Positions 13,502-24,479 of a stretch of 64,000 nt of DNA are shown piece after piece. The notes below the pieces were generated by a model that was not told where the DNA came from, made no database searches, and saw only the letters and a list, made by a program, of their open reading frames with translations. Positions within the stretch are counted from its first letter, which is position 1, and every line of letters starts with the position of its first letter. This DNA is from Volutella citrinella (taxonomy: Eukaryota; Ascomycota; Sordariomycetes; Hypocreales; Nectriaceae). A program made the position numbers and the translations under genes. The stretch covers positions 2,046,001-2,110,000 of the forward strand of contig JAWZSP010000001.1 in the NCBI GenBank assembly GCA_034401135.1, read 5' to 3'.

Positions 13502-15936
13502 GAGGGTCAGAGAAATGGCGTGAGGGAGCTCCCTTGAAGCTCGAAGGACGAGACAAGCCGTTGATGAGCTCAGGTGGCAAGAGCTGGGGGGAGCTTGACG
13601 TCGTCCGTGCAGGGGGGTCCGGGGGGTGTGTGGGTTCGGGACGGGAACGGGTCACCACAGCCCAATCCGAGCAAGGAATTCTAGTGGAGCACGGTCCCTC
13701 GATCAATACAGATATGGGTAGTTGCGATGGAGAGTGAGAGCCAGGTGAGCTGCGTCGCACAACCACCGTCGGCCAGTTTATGGTGATAATTTCTGCTAGT
13801 CATGAGTCTTATAGATGGGATGTAGTCCAATAGTTGCTTCTTGGATGCCCACCACACCGCGCCGCACGCCGCCTCGACTTGCCCAAGCCCACAGCAGCAG
13901 TCTCGTTCTGGCGCCGAACGGCGACGCCATACTCCATCCACGCCACCCCCGGTCCGGCTGGACGTCCAACGAAGCCATCCATCCCGTGGATCCCTTCCAG
14001 ATGCCCGGGGTTGCATGGCGCTAGCCAGAGGGTGCAGACAGAGAGATCCGAGCTACTGGGCAAGGACGTGGTGAGCAGCAACTGACTCCAGAGTCCAGAG
14101 CCCGTGTTACCATGCGGCGGCAAGAAGCGCTGGACAGTTGGGGGGGTGCCGCCATTGCATTTTCAATTGTGGAGCGTGGCATCGAGGGTGTTACCCCGAC
14201 TCGGGCAGCCCATTCAGATATGGATGCCTGAAAGGGTCTAACTCCTCCTTGCTGGGTTGTTGCCCAGAGACAGCCTAGTCGACAAATATTGGTGCTGTTT
14301 GATACCTGAGTAATAATACAGGGCTGTGGGCTGCACCTGCGATTGTGTTTCGGGTTCCTAGCAGCTCAACGCGCGCTAATGCCGGGGCTCCCAGAAGCTC
14401 CCCGCCAGTCCAGCACGGCCCCATGGGTGGCAGCAGAGGCTCCATTGCAATCCATCGGAGCTAAGCCGCCTGTCATACCCTAAGAGGAAATTGAAGCGCC
14501 AACGGCATCCTCGCAAAGGGGCAATTGAAGCGCCAGTGAACTAACAACCCTCCACCGACTACACTACGAGAATTCTAATACTAGGTAAGAAATCCTCATG
14601 GATGCGATGACACCAGTTGGGCCAGACGCAAATGGCAAACGTCTTGCGGAGCTAATGTTATGCTACAATGCTATGCAGCACCGACGGGGGTGCGCCGGTA
14701 CAAGTCCGCGACCCCCATTGGCGCATTAGCAGCGTGGCATACTTACCTTAGGTACCTCATGCATCTCGTCCAAAAATGTTCTTTGACAGCCGGGTCGGCG
14801 ATGGCCGGCTGTTGCTGTGTTGTCCTGAGGGAGGAATGTTGATACACCCTCTGCTCAGCGGTCCCTGCGCGGCAATACTATCACGAAGCGGGGCAGCATG
14901 GCAAAGGTCAGGTACCTCAGGTAATAATGCAAGTTCTTTGCTTCCCATCGAATCACTTCGCCTAAGCACGCAGTCCTAGCAAAATTGGCGAGTCGCTACC
15001 CGCCGGGGCCCGGCGCCGGCACAGGGCTTCTTCATGTACCGAGATCAGATCCATGGGTCAGATCAGCGCGCGCACAGAGCCCGGACCTTTGGGGTGCAGT
15101 GGCGAAGCGATAGCCGCTGCCAATGCCCCGCGAATGCCTGGCTGCGTGCATAGCACTAATGATTGGATTGCTTGTCGAGACGACGCCACACCATGATGGT
15201 GTCGTCGTGGAGCCGTCATTTCTATTCAACGTGCATAACGTGCAGGCCAAGGCTAGCCGTCGACTGCGACCTGTTCAATTGAGCGGGCAGGGCTCATAGG
15301 CTCCATGTCTCCGAGGACATTGCTGCAGCCCTCAATGAGGCTTGGGCTGAGGCGCTTGCAACTACATGCTGACCATCCAGCACACACCAAGCCTGCCGTG
15401 TACCACCAGAAACGGTTGGCGAGGGGCTGGAGCGGGGAGGGTTTATTGGGGTGGCCTCGCCTGCGCTGATACTCTGGGATGGTCCCGATCACGAGAACGA
15501 TGCTGGGGTGTGTGTGTCCCGGAGGACAGGATGCGGACAGGCCCTGTGAAGGCGCCAGCGTCTGCCGGGGAAGCCAAGCGGGCTGCCTGGGGGTCGGAAT
15601 GGGCACGGGACTACATGATGCTGCAGAGTAAGGAATCGTAGCATGCAATCTACGTTTGCTTTTGCTCTCCCCTCTCAACCGCATGGCCATGCATTGGTAG
15701 TAAATGCTTGCAACAAGGCGGTCAGGTCAAAGCTGAATGCATCACCTCCTCCGGAGTACTCAGAGTCGTAGGTCTATTATCCCGCAGCTGCATCCGATTT
15801 CCTCGACAACTGAGGAGCCGCTGCAGCCACGCCAGGGGTCCGTCAAAAGTGCCCAAGGTAGCTAAACTGTCGCACCCGGGGCGACTGCCCAACTCCGTCA
15901 AAACCCACTAGGGAAAAACTCACGATAGTTGGGAAT

Positions 15937-15962
15937 TTGGGCGGGCTTGATTGCCCGCCCAA
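15937..15962. repeat. Perfect inverted repeat, 10-bp arms
   Basis: The left arm TTGGGCGGGC and right arm GCCCGCCCAA are exactly complementary and separated by the six bases TTGATT. It lies in gene-free DNA, is very GC-rich and would form a stable cruciform or RNA hairpin. Its function is unknown. Confidence 0.7.
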
Positions 15963-16862
15963 CGCATAATTAGCTTCTTGGTTGCCTACACCGAGCACTC
16001 CCACCATTGCCCACGTCTCGAGGGTCTCATGAGCACTAACGGTCGGGCAATTCCCCACCAGCGACCTAACAGATGCTCCCGTCCCTTGGCGCCCTTTTGG
16101 TGCTGCCGGGCTATTCTTAGAAGGGTTCGGCCCCTTCACTCCGCTGCCTCCAGTGGGGGCTCAGCGGTCAACTGCGCCCAAGTGCCGCTAGTAGCGGGGC
16201 CTACCCCGGGACTTGGTCCTCGTGTGCCATGGAAATTTTCAAGCGGCGGCGCTGACCTGATAAAAGAGGTACGTTGGCTGTGTGCCATTGCCCAATTAAG
16301 ATGGTCCTGGTAGTACAATGGATGTGTTTCACGGGCACCTACAGTGCCTTGCTCAATCATTTCACTGCCTTACTTCCATTAGCAACAATATGCCCAATAA
16401 CGCTACACATCAGTGTGATTCATTGAATTCAACTAAAGCCACTCCTCCCGTCTATCCCATCCTAGTATATTGGAACCATGGCACATGATGCATTTCTTTC
16501 CCCATAGCCTTGACCTTGAAACGCGGCCACACCGCCGAGATGCTCGTCACGATGCATCCCCACCGGCCCTTGATCGCTCACCGTGGCTACACCGATGACC
16601 CGAACACGGTCTCACAACCTGGCTCTCAACATCCGCGTGCCTACTGTGGCATGGAGTAATTACAGCGCCCGGAACGTCAGAATCCCACTAGCAGTTTCAC
16701 CCCAAGCAAGGCACCGTGGGGTGAAGCCTCGTCCCCCACGTCCCGCTCCACATGCCTAAGGTTCGAACCCTTGCATGTCTCGCCGAAAAGTAACGAGAAG
16801 GGGCTCTATTCCGCTCTTGCGGATGCACGCACGTAAGCTAGCTGTGAAGGTCCAGAGGCTGC

Positions 16863-18412
16863 TCAGGCCTGGGCGTATTCCTTGTTGAACGCCCGCCCGA
16901 TCACCATCCGCCTGATCTCAGAGGTACCAGCTCCAATTTCGTATAGTTTAGCACTGCAAGAGCCAGTCAGTTCACTGTCACCGAACAAGAGACTCTTCTT
17001 TTCAGGGAGGGCGGGGTATTGCTTTTGGTATGTTTGCCTTCCGTCTGCTCCCGTGCACAGCCCTGCGCCGCCGGCTCTTCAGTCCCGAGGTGTAGGGATC
17101 GGAACGTCGACAAGCAGGGCCGGCCCGGCCGGTTTCACGATAACGGGATATCAGGAAAGAAGGAGGGGGGGTTCTCTGGTTCTCTCACGGAGAGCACCAA
17201 AAGGATTAAGAAAAGCACTTACTCTCGAAGCAGCCGGGATGCAGGCATCTCTTCCATGTAGCCCATACCGCCCAGTAGTTGAATGCAGTCGAGCGTCGTC
17301 TCCGTTGCCCGTTCAGCCGCGTACAGAATGGCTCCTGCGCAGTCTTGCGTCCGCACGATGCCCTGCTCGTCCACCGCCTTGGCCGTCGCATACGTATAAG
17401 CGCGAGACGCCCTGTACTTGGTGTACATGTCGGCGAGGCGACCTTGCACGAGCTGATTGTGCGCAATGGGCTGGCCAAACTGCTTGCGCTGGTGCGAGAA
17501 GGGCAGCGCAACGTCGAGGGCCGCCTGCATCAGGCCGAGGGGCCCTGCGCTGAGCACGAGGCGTTCCAGGTCGAGGCCCTCCATGAGCACGCGCACGCCT
17601 CCGTTGAGCTTGCCGAGCATGTTCTCGGCGGGGACGAAGACGCTGTCGAAGACGAGCTCGCCCGTGTTGCTGCCTCGCATGCCCATCTTGTCGAGCTTGC
17701 GCGCGCAGCTGAAGCCCTCGGACGCGGTGTCGACGAGGAAGGCCGTGATGCCCTTGGACGCCTTGTCCGGCTCCGTCTTTGCGTATACGACGATGACGTC
17801 GGCATCGGGCCCGTTGGTGATCCACATCTTGGTCCCGTTGAGGACGTAGCCGCCGTCCACGGCCTTGGCCGTGGTCCGCATGCTGACCACGTCGCTGCCG
17901 GCCCCGGACTCGGACATTGCAAGAGCGCCGACCGACGTGCCGGCGATGAGCCCCGGGAGGTATTTGGCCTTTTGCTCGGGCGACCCATTGAGCTGGAGCT
18001 GGTTGACGCAAAGTTGCGAGTGCGCTGCGTAGCTCAGCCCAATGGATCCGGACGCGCGCGAGATCTCCTCCATGACAACGCAGTGCGCCTGGTAGCCCAT
18101 GCCTAGGCCGCCCACGTCCTCGTCGGCCGTGATGCCCAGAAACCCAGCGTCTCCCATCTTCTGCCACATCTCGTGCGGGAAGGCGTTGGTCTTGTCTGTG
18201 TGGGCCGCCACCTCCTCGGTGATCTCGCGCCGTGTGAACTCCTGCACCCGCTCCCGAAGCTCCTCGAGCTCCTCGCTCGAGGGCGCCTCGAAGCCTTTGG
18301 GATGCTTGGACGAGTGTAGCCGTGACTGGATGACGGGCAACGTCGCGGCAGGGCGCAAGTGTCTCGCCACCGACGGTCGCGCGATGGCTCTAAAGGTGCG
18401 TAGGCTCGCCAT
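16863..18412 (-). CDS. ivdA: Isovaleryl-CoA dehydrogenase, mitochondrial
   Basis: Two exons (18412-17223 and 16953-16863) separated by a 269-bp intron give 426 aa. This flavoenzyme oxidises isovaleryl-CoA to 3-methylcrotonyl-CoA in the mitochondrial matrix, passing electrons to ETF. An Arg/Ser-rich presequence ([19 protein letters not shown]...) is followed by the full acyl-CoA dehydrogenase fold: the [12 protein letters not shown] and [11 protein letters not shown] flavin-site motifs, then [15 protein letters not shown]. The Glu in that last motif is the catalytic base peculiar to isovaleryl-CoA dehydrogenases. The C-terminal [19 protein letters not shown] spans the splice junction and has Gly-Ala where most other acyl-CoA dehydrogenases have Glu-Gly, again as expected for this subfamily. 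It is divergent from the MCC beta gene, which acts on its product. The assignment is firm. Confidence 0.96.
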
Positions 18413-18839
18413 TGTGTGGGTTTGGCCGGTCGATGTCGGGCTCAATGGAAAGCAAATGGAGCAGAACAGAGGGTTATTTTGGCAAAGACTTATCTGTCCG
18501 AATGATAAATACGGGACGGTCAAAGATTGCAATCGCGGCTGTGCCGAGGGCGGGTCAGGACAGGAGCGGCAAGTCAAGGGCCAAGTCAAGAAACAGCGTT
18601 TGCAGATAGCCGTCATGGGCCGGACACTGTCATGACCCCGGCTGGAGGCGGCTGGAGGCGGCCCGCTTACCCCAGGTTTTCGACGTCACCGCTAACAAGC
18701 TCGGCTCTTGGGGCGCCCGAGCTTCCCTCGTCCAACTGTAGAATAAGGGCAGTCAACGTCCCTCCCTCGACCCCCTTCACAGTTCTGGAGCCGCCGCATA
18801 CTCTCAGGGGGAAAAAACCATCGGTGGCTATCTGAAGAA
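18413..18839. promoter_or_regulatory. Shared divergent promoter of isovaleryl-CoA dehydrogenase and MCC-beta genes
   Basis: 427 bp separate the two start codons of consecutive leucine-degradation enzymes. The segment contains three CGG triplets at exact 10-bp intervals (18639-18661) and a further CCG-N8-CGG pair near 18425. Both arrangements are the kind bound by Zn2Cys6 regulators. Co-regulation by leucine is an inference from layout. Confidence 0.7.
18639..18661 (+). promoter_or_regulatory. CGG-N7-CGG-N7-CGG direct repeat
   Basis: CGG occurs at 18639-18641, 18649-18651 and 18659-18661. Both spacers are the same seven bases, CTGGAGG. This is one helical turn per step, so three binding sites would face the same side. 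It sits 179 bp upstream of the MCC-beta start. Direct CGG repeats are typical half-site layouts for Zn2Cys6 factors; the specific factor is unknown. Confidence 0.5.
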
Positions 18840-20665
18840 ATGTCTCTATCTCGTACATCTCGGCAGGCGCTTCGCCTAGGCCGCCAATGCCCTCGTTATC
18901 GCGCCCAATTCCAGGTGCGCGCCGTCGCCAACCTCACCCCGCCACACCAGGCGGGCGCCATCTCGCGGCTGCCGACCAATGTTGATCCCTCGTCGGACGA
19001 CTTCAAAGACAACGAGCGCCAGATGAGCGAGGTCATGAAGCGCATGCAAGACCTCTCGCAGAAGGTGCAGCTTGGAGGACCTGAGAAGGCGAGGCAGAAG
19101 CACATCGCGCGCAAGAAGATGCTCCCTCGGGACCGCGTCACGGCCTTGGTCGATCCCGGGACGACTTTCCTCGAGCTCTCTCCCATTGCTGGCCATGAGC
19201 TGTACCCCGAGGCCGAGGTGCCCGCTGGAGGCATCATCACCGGCGTCGGTGTCGTCAAGGGCGTGACGTGTGTCATCGTCGCGAATGACAGCACCGTCAA
19301 GGGAGGAACCTACTACCCCATCACGGTCAAGAAGCATCTCCGAGCGCAGGCTGTTGCGCGCGAGAACAAACTTCCGTAAGGCCTTCCCCCCCTCCTCAAC
19401 AATCGCCAATCAATCGCACTAACTAAACGTCTTAAGCTGCATCTACCTCGTCGACAGCGGTGGCGCCAACTTGCCTCATCAAGCCGACGTCTTCCCCGAC
19501 CAGAACCACTTTGGGCGCATCTTCTACAACCAGGCCCGGATGAGTTCCGAGGGCATACCCCAGATCTCTGTGGTGATGGGCCCGTGTACTGCTGGAGGAG
19601 CGTACGTCCCCGCCATGAGCGACGAGAGCATCATCGTCGACGGGCAGGGTCACATCTTCCTCGCTGGACCTCCCCTCGTAAAGGCCGCGACAGGAGAGGT
19701 CGTCAGCCACGAGGACCTGGGAGGCGGCAAGATGCACTCCTCCGTCTCCGGTGTCACCGACTACCTAGCTGTGGATGACGCGCACGCAATCACACTCGCT
19801 CGGCGCTCCATCAGCAACCTCAACTGGCCTGCCAAGTCTCCCAACACCCAGGCCGCCGCGCCCGAGTTCAAGGAGCCCCTCTATGACCCCGAAGAGCTCC
19901 TTGGCATTGCATCAACCAACCTGCGCAAGCCCCTACCCATCCGTGAGGTCATTGCCCGTATCGTTGACGGATCCGAGTTCTCGGAGTTCAAGCGAGACTT
20001 CGGGACTACACTGGTGACTGGGTTTGCCTCCATCTACGGGCACAAGGTCGGCATCGTTGCCAACGACGGCATTCTCTTCGCCTCGTCGTCAATGAAGGGC
20101 GCGCACTTCGTCGAGCTGTGCACCCAGCGCGGCATCCCGCTCATCTTCCTGCAGAACATCTCGGGCTTCATGGTTGGCTCGGCATCTGAGCGCGAGGGCA
20201 TCGCCAAGCACGGCGCCAAGCTCGTCACTGCTGTCGCCTGCGCCGACGTTCCCAAGTTCACCGTCGTTGTCGGCGGCAGCTACGGTGCTGGCAACTACGG
20301 CATGTGCGGGCGCGCATACAGCCCTCGCTTCCTGTGGATGTGGCCCAATGCCCGCATTGGTGTCATGGGCAGCGAGCAGTTGACGGCGGTGATGGAGACG
20401 GTTGGTCAAAAGGCCGATCCCGAGCTCAAGGAACGGATCGACCGGGAGAGCGATGCAACCTTCTCATCGGCTCGTCTATGGGTGAGTTTTTTTCCTCGCT
20501 GGTTCGCGACTGTGTGGACACTACTGACAGAGATGGAAACAGGACGATGGTATTATCCCACCGCAACACACACGAAGGTACCTTGGCCTGGGTCTCAAGG
20601 CGGCGATGGAGGGAAGGAACGAGGTCAAGGCTGGCGATACCAAGTTTGGCGTCTTCCGCATGTAA
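18840..20665 (+). CDS. mccB: 3-methylcrotonoyl-CoA carboxylase, beta (non-biotinylated) subunit, mitochondrial
   Basis: Three exons (18840-19375, 19437-20481, 20543-20665), with two 61-bp introns, give 567 aa. This is the carboxyltransferase subunit, which moves the carboxyl group from biotin to 3-methylcrotonyl-CoA, the product of the adjacent dehydrogenase. After an Arg-rich presequence come the N and C carboxyltransferase subdomains. Clear signatures are [50 protein letters not shown] (oxyanion region), [28 protein letters not shown] and the final [11 protein letters not shown]. Length and presequence match the fungal family. The first intron ends in AAG rather than the usual CAG/TAG, but the joined frame is uninterrupted. 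The biotin-bearing alpha subunit is not in this window. The assignment is firm. Confidence 0.96.
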
Positions 20666-20897
20666 AGGATACTTACAGGTTGGAGGTGGTTAGATGAGTC
20701 AGGCTCAAGAGGCGTTCTGGGATTGCTTTAGATAATGTAGGGTGACTTGTAATCGTCTACCTCGACTTCCAGTTGTTGGTCTCTGGACCATTCTGGTATT
20801 CCATTCCTCAGCATCAGTGAAAGGGGGCTCAGCTCGTTCGTCGCCTGTCAAGTCTTGCGTCAATACAATTGGCACCCTGACAGCTGACGATGGTTGT

Positions 20898-21455
20898 CTA
20901 GGCCTGGGGGTCGATGAACTGTGCCTCTTGGACTTGGCTAGATTCGCAACCACCACAGCCGGCATCACAGCCCCTCGTCCCAGCAAGAACCAGCTTCTTA
21001 TAGCGTGTCACCTTGGCATTGGGTGCTTTGTATCCATCTGAATAGCAGACGCATTCATTCTTGTGCTTGCTTTCCGGACTGTGAACAAGTTAGCACAAGT
21101 GACTTGAGAATCAGGTTTCTAGACGCACTATGGCGAGCAGTCCCAGTTGCCAGTCTCCGGAGGCGTGACGCCCGCAACGCTGAGCATCCATTGGTCGCAC
21201 CCGCCGCATGTTTTACCGCAGCCCCAGCGATCCATCAAGACGATCTTGGTGAATCAGTTCTGGGCAAATTCAGGATCACAGTCTTGGGCTAAACATTGAC
21301 ACTCGGTTCGCTTCTCGTTCGAAAGGTCGACTTGACTCGGCGGCAACTCGGGACTGTGGAATATTAGTTATACTGGAGCTTAGTGAGATTAAGGCAGCAA
21401 CTTACTATGCTGAGCAGATGTAAAAGGTGGGACGCTCTGGGGGCGAAACAGCCAC
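20898..21455 (-). pseudogene. Remnant of a modular cysteine-rich protein gene
   Basis: On the minus strand, exon pieces 21455(or further)-21406, 21353-21129 and 21078-20898 join through two good introns of 52 bp (GTAAGT...CACAG) and 50 bp (GTGCGT...CACAG). Both introns fall in the same phase after a CSxY and before PE. The two complete modules resemble each other: PE, then EC-x-C, then K[IL]VL, then GC-x2-x-CGGC. The end of the first piece (VAVSPPERP...ICSAY) matches the end of the second (VAGVTPPETG...DCSPY), so at least three modules existed. The frame runs through both introns to a TAG at 20898, except for one in-frame TGA in the middle exon (after PEFAQN). No start or signal peptide is visible upstream. 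I read this as a decayed or truncated gene. A short 95-residue product from the Met at 21235 is an alternative. Confidence 0.55.
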
Positions 21456-22118
21456 TCTTTCTAAGCCCAAGGTCAGTATTAATAGCTTATTGGCTCTTCT
21501 CAAAGCTGCTCCTGTCACCCGGCTGCATTCAATTGTGGGAGGATGCTAGACAGTGCGCCTATGTTAAACCCGGTGCAAGGGGGGGGTTGAACACCGGTTG
21601 TGCGTCTTGGGGCCTGCGCGGCTGGGAACCGCATTGGTTGAAATCCACATCTATGTGTGTAGAATGAGCTTCGTGAACGCTTCGCGCAGCACGACCTATC
21701 AATCGCCACCTCAAAAAAAAGCTGGGTAAGCGAAACGTGGAGGTCATTCTGCACAATTGATCAAGCAATTGAACATCATGTCTGGGTTTATTAAATACTA
21801 AGCCAGCTCCGATAACAATTCAATCAGTATGCTCTCTTGGTTCTGCCTGATGATTGCTAGGAGCATCTGGCTGTCGAAAACCAACAATACCCTACACCAT
21901 CAATGTGAACGTCAACAATGCACAGTAAATTTGATCCCGATAACTGTGCTCTCGTACTGTAGTAGTTAGTTAGGAAGGCGGGCAGGGCCTCCGAGCCCTG
22001 CCTCCGCACTTCGCCAAGTCAAGAAAGCCAACCACTCAATGAAGCATCGTTCGAGTCACCCACACGGCCTTTGAGCCAAACAACCCGTATGTGCTCCCCA
22101 TCGAGCAATGTGCAGCAA

Positions 22119-22136
22119 CAAACTGACGTCAGTTTG
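22119..22136. promoter_or_regulatory. 18-bp palindrome centred on a CRE (TGACGTCA)
   Basis: CAAACTGACGTCAGTTTG is perfectly self-complementary. The core TGACGTCA is the consensus site for bZIP factors of the ATF/CREB type. The extended symmetry is unlikely by chance, but the nearest gene start is 3.7 kb away, so a role is uncertain. Confidence 0.4.
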
Positions 22137-24108
22137 GCTGGCTGGCTGGATTGGCAGAAAGCTGAGACGCGCCAAGGAGAGGTCTGTGCTCACGCCCAAA
22201 ATGTGAATGCAAGGTCCCATTCAGAATGGTGGTGCTTGTGGGGAGGGGAGGGATAGTGCCGGCATGCGTGAGCCCAGCTTTCAGTCACAATCACAGCACA
22301 GTCGCATTGCAGCTGGGCTAGTACGCAGATGCACCCTCACGCCTGGTCACGGGGGGGCAGCAATTGCCTCAAGCCAAAGCTGCATTTGGGGAGCTCGGTG
22401 CTTTGACGAAGTCGACCCACAAGTGAGGTGGTAAATGCACGAACAAAGCGGGCAAGGATTCCCCTCTAGACCAACATGGCGCATCGCATGGAAGAACACC
22501 AGCGGGCCAATGAGGCTTGCGATCGGTGCGATCTCACAGCTGAAACAGCACACACCGGGTTGGCGTCGTAAGACGGCGTGAGAGGATATTCCTCCGTGGG
22601 CGGGAAATCTGAACGGCCACGTCGATGGTGAGGGTTGACAGATAGCCACATAACACTGCGCGCGGTACTACCCGCACGGCATATTACACACATCGTCAAG
22701 GAATACGGTACAGGCTGCGGCCATGCTTGCCCGATACGAGGACCACTTCATCACCTGGCCTGGTTGGCGTCGGTTTTCGATAGACGAGCGCGTCAGCTAC
22801 AGCGAGATTGCAGTGCCGAGCTTGGACATTCGGCGGACGCTTGAGAAAGAAATCATCTCACTGCGGCTGCACTGATGATCAGCCCGGTTCTTGGTCGTGG
22901 TGGAGGCATCGATAACAAAGGGCCCTGGGGCGGGTTAATCAGGCGTGGCCCGCAACCGTGCGCATCGGTGGCATGGGATGGAAAAATCCACTGAGCGTGT
23001 GCTGCTGCGGTCAACGGACATGTCAACTCGAGAGTGTGAGGTGGCCAGGCGTTGCGTTGGTGGCATTTATCCGGGTTGCCATAAACCTCGATGGCGCATC
23101 CATCTCAAGGGATCATCGATGGGCGCACAAGCACAAGCCCGGGTTGCCCCGTCTTATGAGCAGATCGTATCGGCAAGACCCTCCCCGCCTCGTGTTCGTC
23201 GCTCGGGTGCACTCAAGCCGGTTCCTTTGGGGTAATTTAGCAAATGCTCCCAATTCAACAAGGCGCGACCTAGAAGAAAACTCCAATTTTATCCAGCCCG
23301 CGAGGGAGCAGCTGCAAGTTGATGCCCTCGTCCTGGGCGAAGAAGGGTAGGAATTGGGGAGGGGCCCGTAATTACCCTTGGCCTTGACACCCATGGAAGA
23401 ACTACTAGTATCCGACGGAGTAGACCTTCGGCTGCGGGCTAGAAGAAGTTGATGCGCCAGCGTTTCTGGTTGAGTGCCCCGAATCACAGGAGCAGGGGCC
23501 CATCAGGGGCTCGCGGGTTTCGAGGAGCACCGCGTGCCTCCATGGCCTTGGCACCAGCAAGGAATGTGGCTTGGACCGCTAAGCCTGTCTGCACGCCATT
23601 GGCTGGCCCAACTACACCCGAGACAGACGGCCAGTGAAGTCAGTGGCTTGTCGGCAAGAGTGGGCCTGCCAGGGCTAGACAACGACGTAACGGCCGACTG
23701 GCGGGGCACCTAGTGCCGACCTTGCCCCCTTCATCTCTACGTACCTCCCAGACCCGGCCTGGTCTGAATTGCTAGGAATTCCAGGCCTAGGTAGGAGAAG
23801 CGAGGGCAGACAGAGCAAGGTGAATCCGGGACTGTACTCTGTAGGCTCGGTCGTATCACGACCTAATGTTGGACAGTGTGCCATCGCACTGCTGGCCGGC
23901 CCTTATGGAAGACTCTTGTGCGCCTTGTGCTTGTGTGTCGTGCTGTGCAGCCTGCTATGGAACTCCAGCTGAGATGCTGGTGAAATCATTGTGTCGGCAG
24001 CTCGCTCCAGGCTGAGCCCAGAAATCCTATCCAGGCGCAATTTCACTAGTGTTCCTCCGCTGCAACACGCTCTTGTGCTCATTCGGAGCCGGGCTCGTAA
24101 TTACAACG

Positions 24109-24124
24109 TACGTAGTACTACGTA
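24109..24124. repeat. 16-bp perfect palindrome
   Basis: TACGTAGTACTACGTA is self-complementary. It lies in gene-free DNA; TACGTA-type strings recur elsewhere in intergenic DNA of this window (for example near 51283 and 60540). No function can be inferred. Confidence 0.5.
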
Positions 24125-24479
24125 TAGCGAAGGCAGCCAGATCCTTCGGCCCAGGTACGGTATTCCCGCAAGCAATTCGGTTTTATTGCAGTGCGTATTA
24201 GCAGTGCCTCTAATAATAATACTACCTACGCTGTCTGGGGCATGGGCCGAGCCAGACAGGGCGTGGGCCGTCGACTTGGGTGGGTGCCAGGCTCCGGCCG
24301 TTTCGTGTATGGCGTCCCACGTCCCGCGTCCCAGGGAGTCAGGGAAGCTTTCATTGCGTCTGCATCGCACATACCATGCACTTACCATTAGCTGGCTATT
24401 AGCGCATTGCTCTCGTGGCCGCCCAAAAATTAATGCCCTCTGTTGTTGGTCGTTGGTGGATGCTGTCGCCGCCCACCCT

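Larger units (their letters stand above)
13421..16862. other. 3.4-kb gene-free region
   Basis: This holds the SDR promoter at its left edge and the 3' flank of the isovaleryl-CoA dehydrogenase gene at its right edge. I see no supported gene. It contains the perfect hairpin at 15937-15962 and GGTACCT-type motifs near 14745 and 14912. Confidence 0.5.

Noticed and set aside
16758..16775. tRNA-like AAGGTTCGAACCCTT
   Set aside because: The T-stem pairs, but there is no matching acceptor or D/anticodon arm within tRNA distance on either strand.
17279..18106. 275-codon plus-strand frame across the isovaleryl-CoA dehydrogenase gene
   Set aside because: It is the complement of a strongly conserved enzyme and only reflects codon bias.
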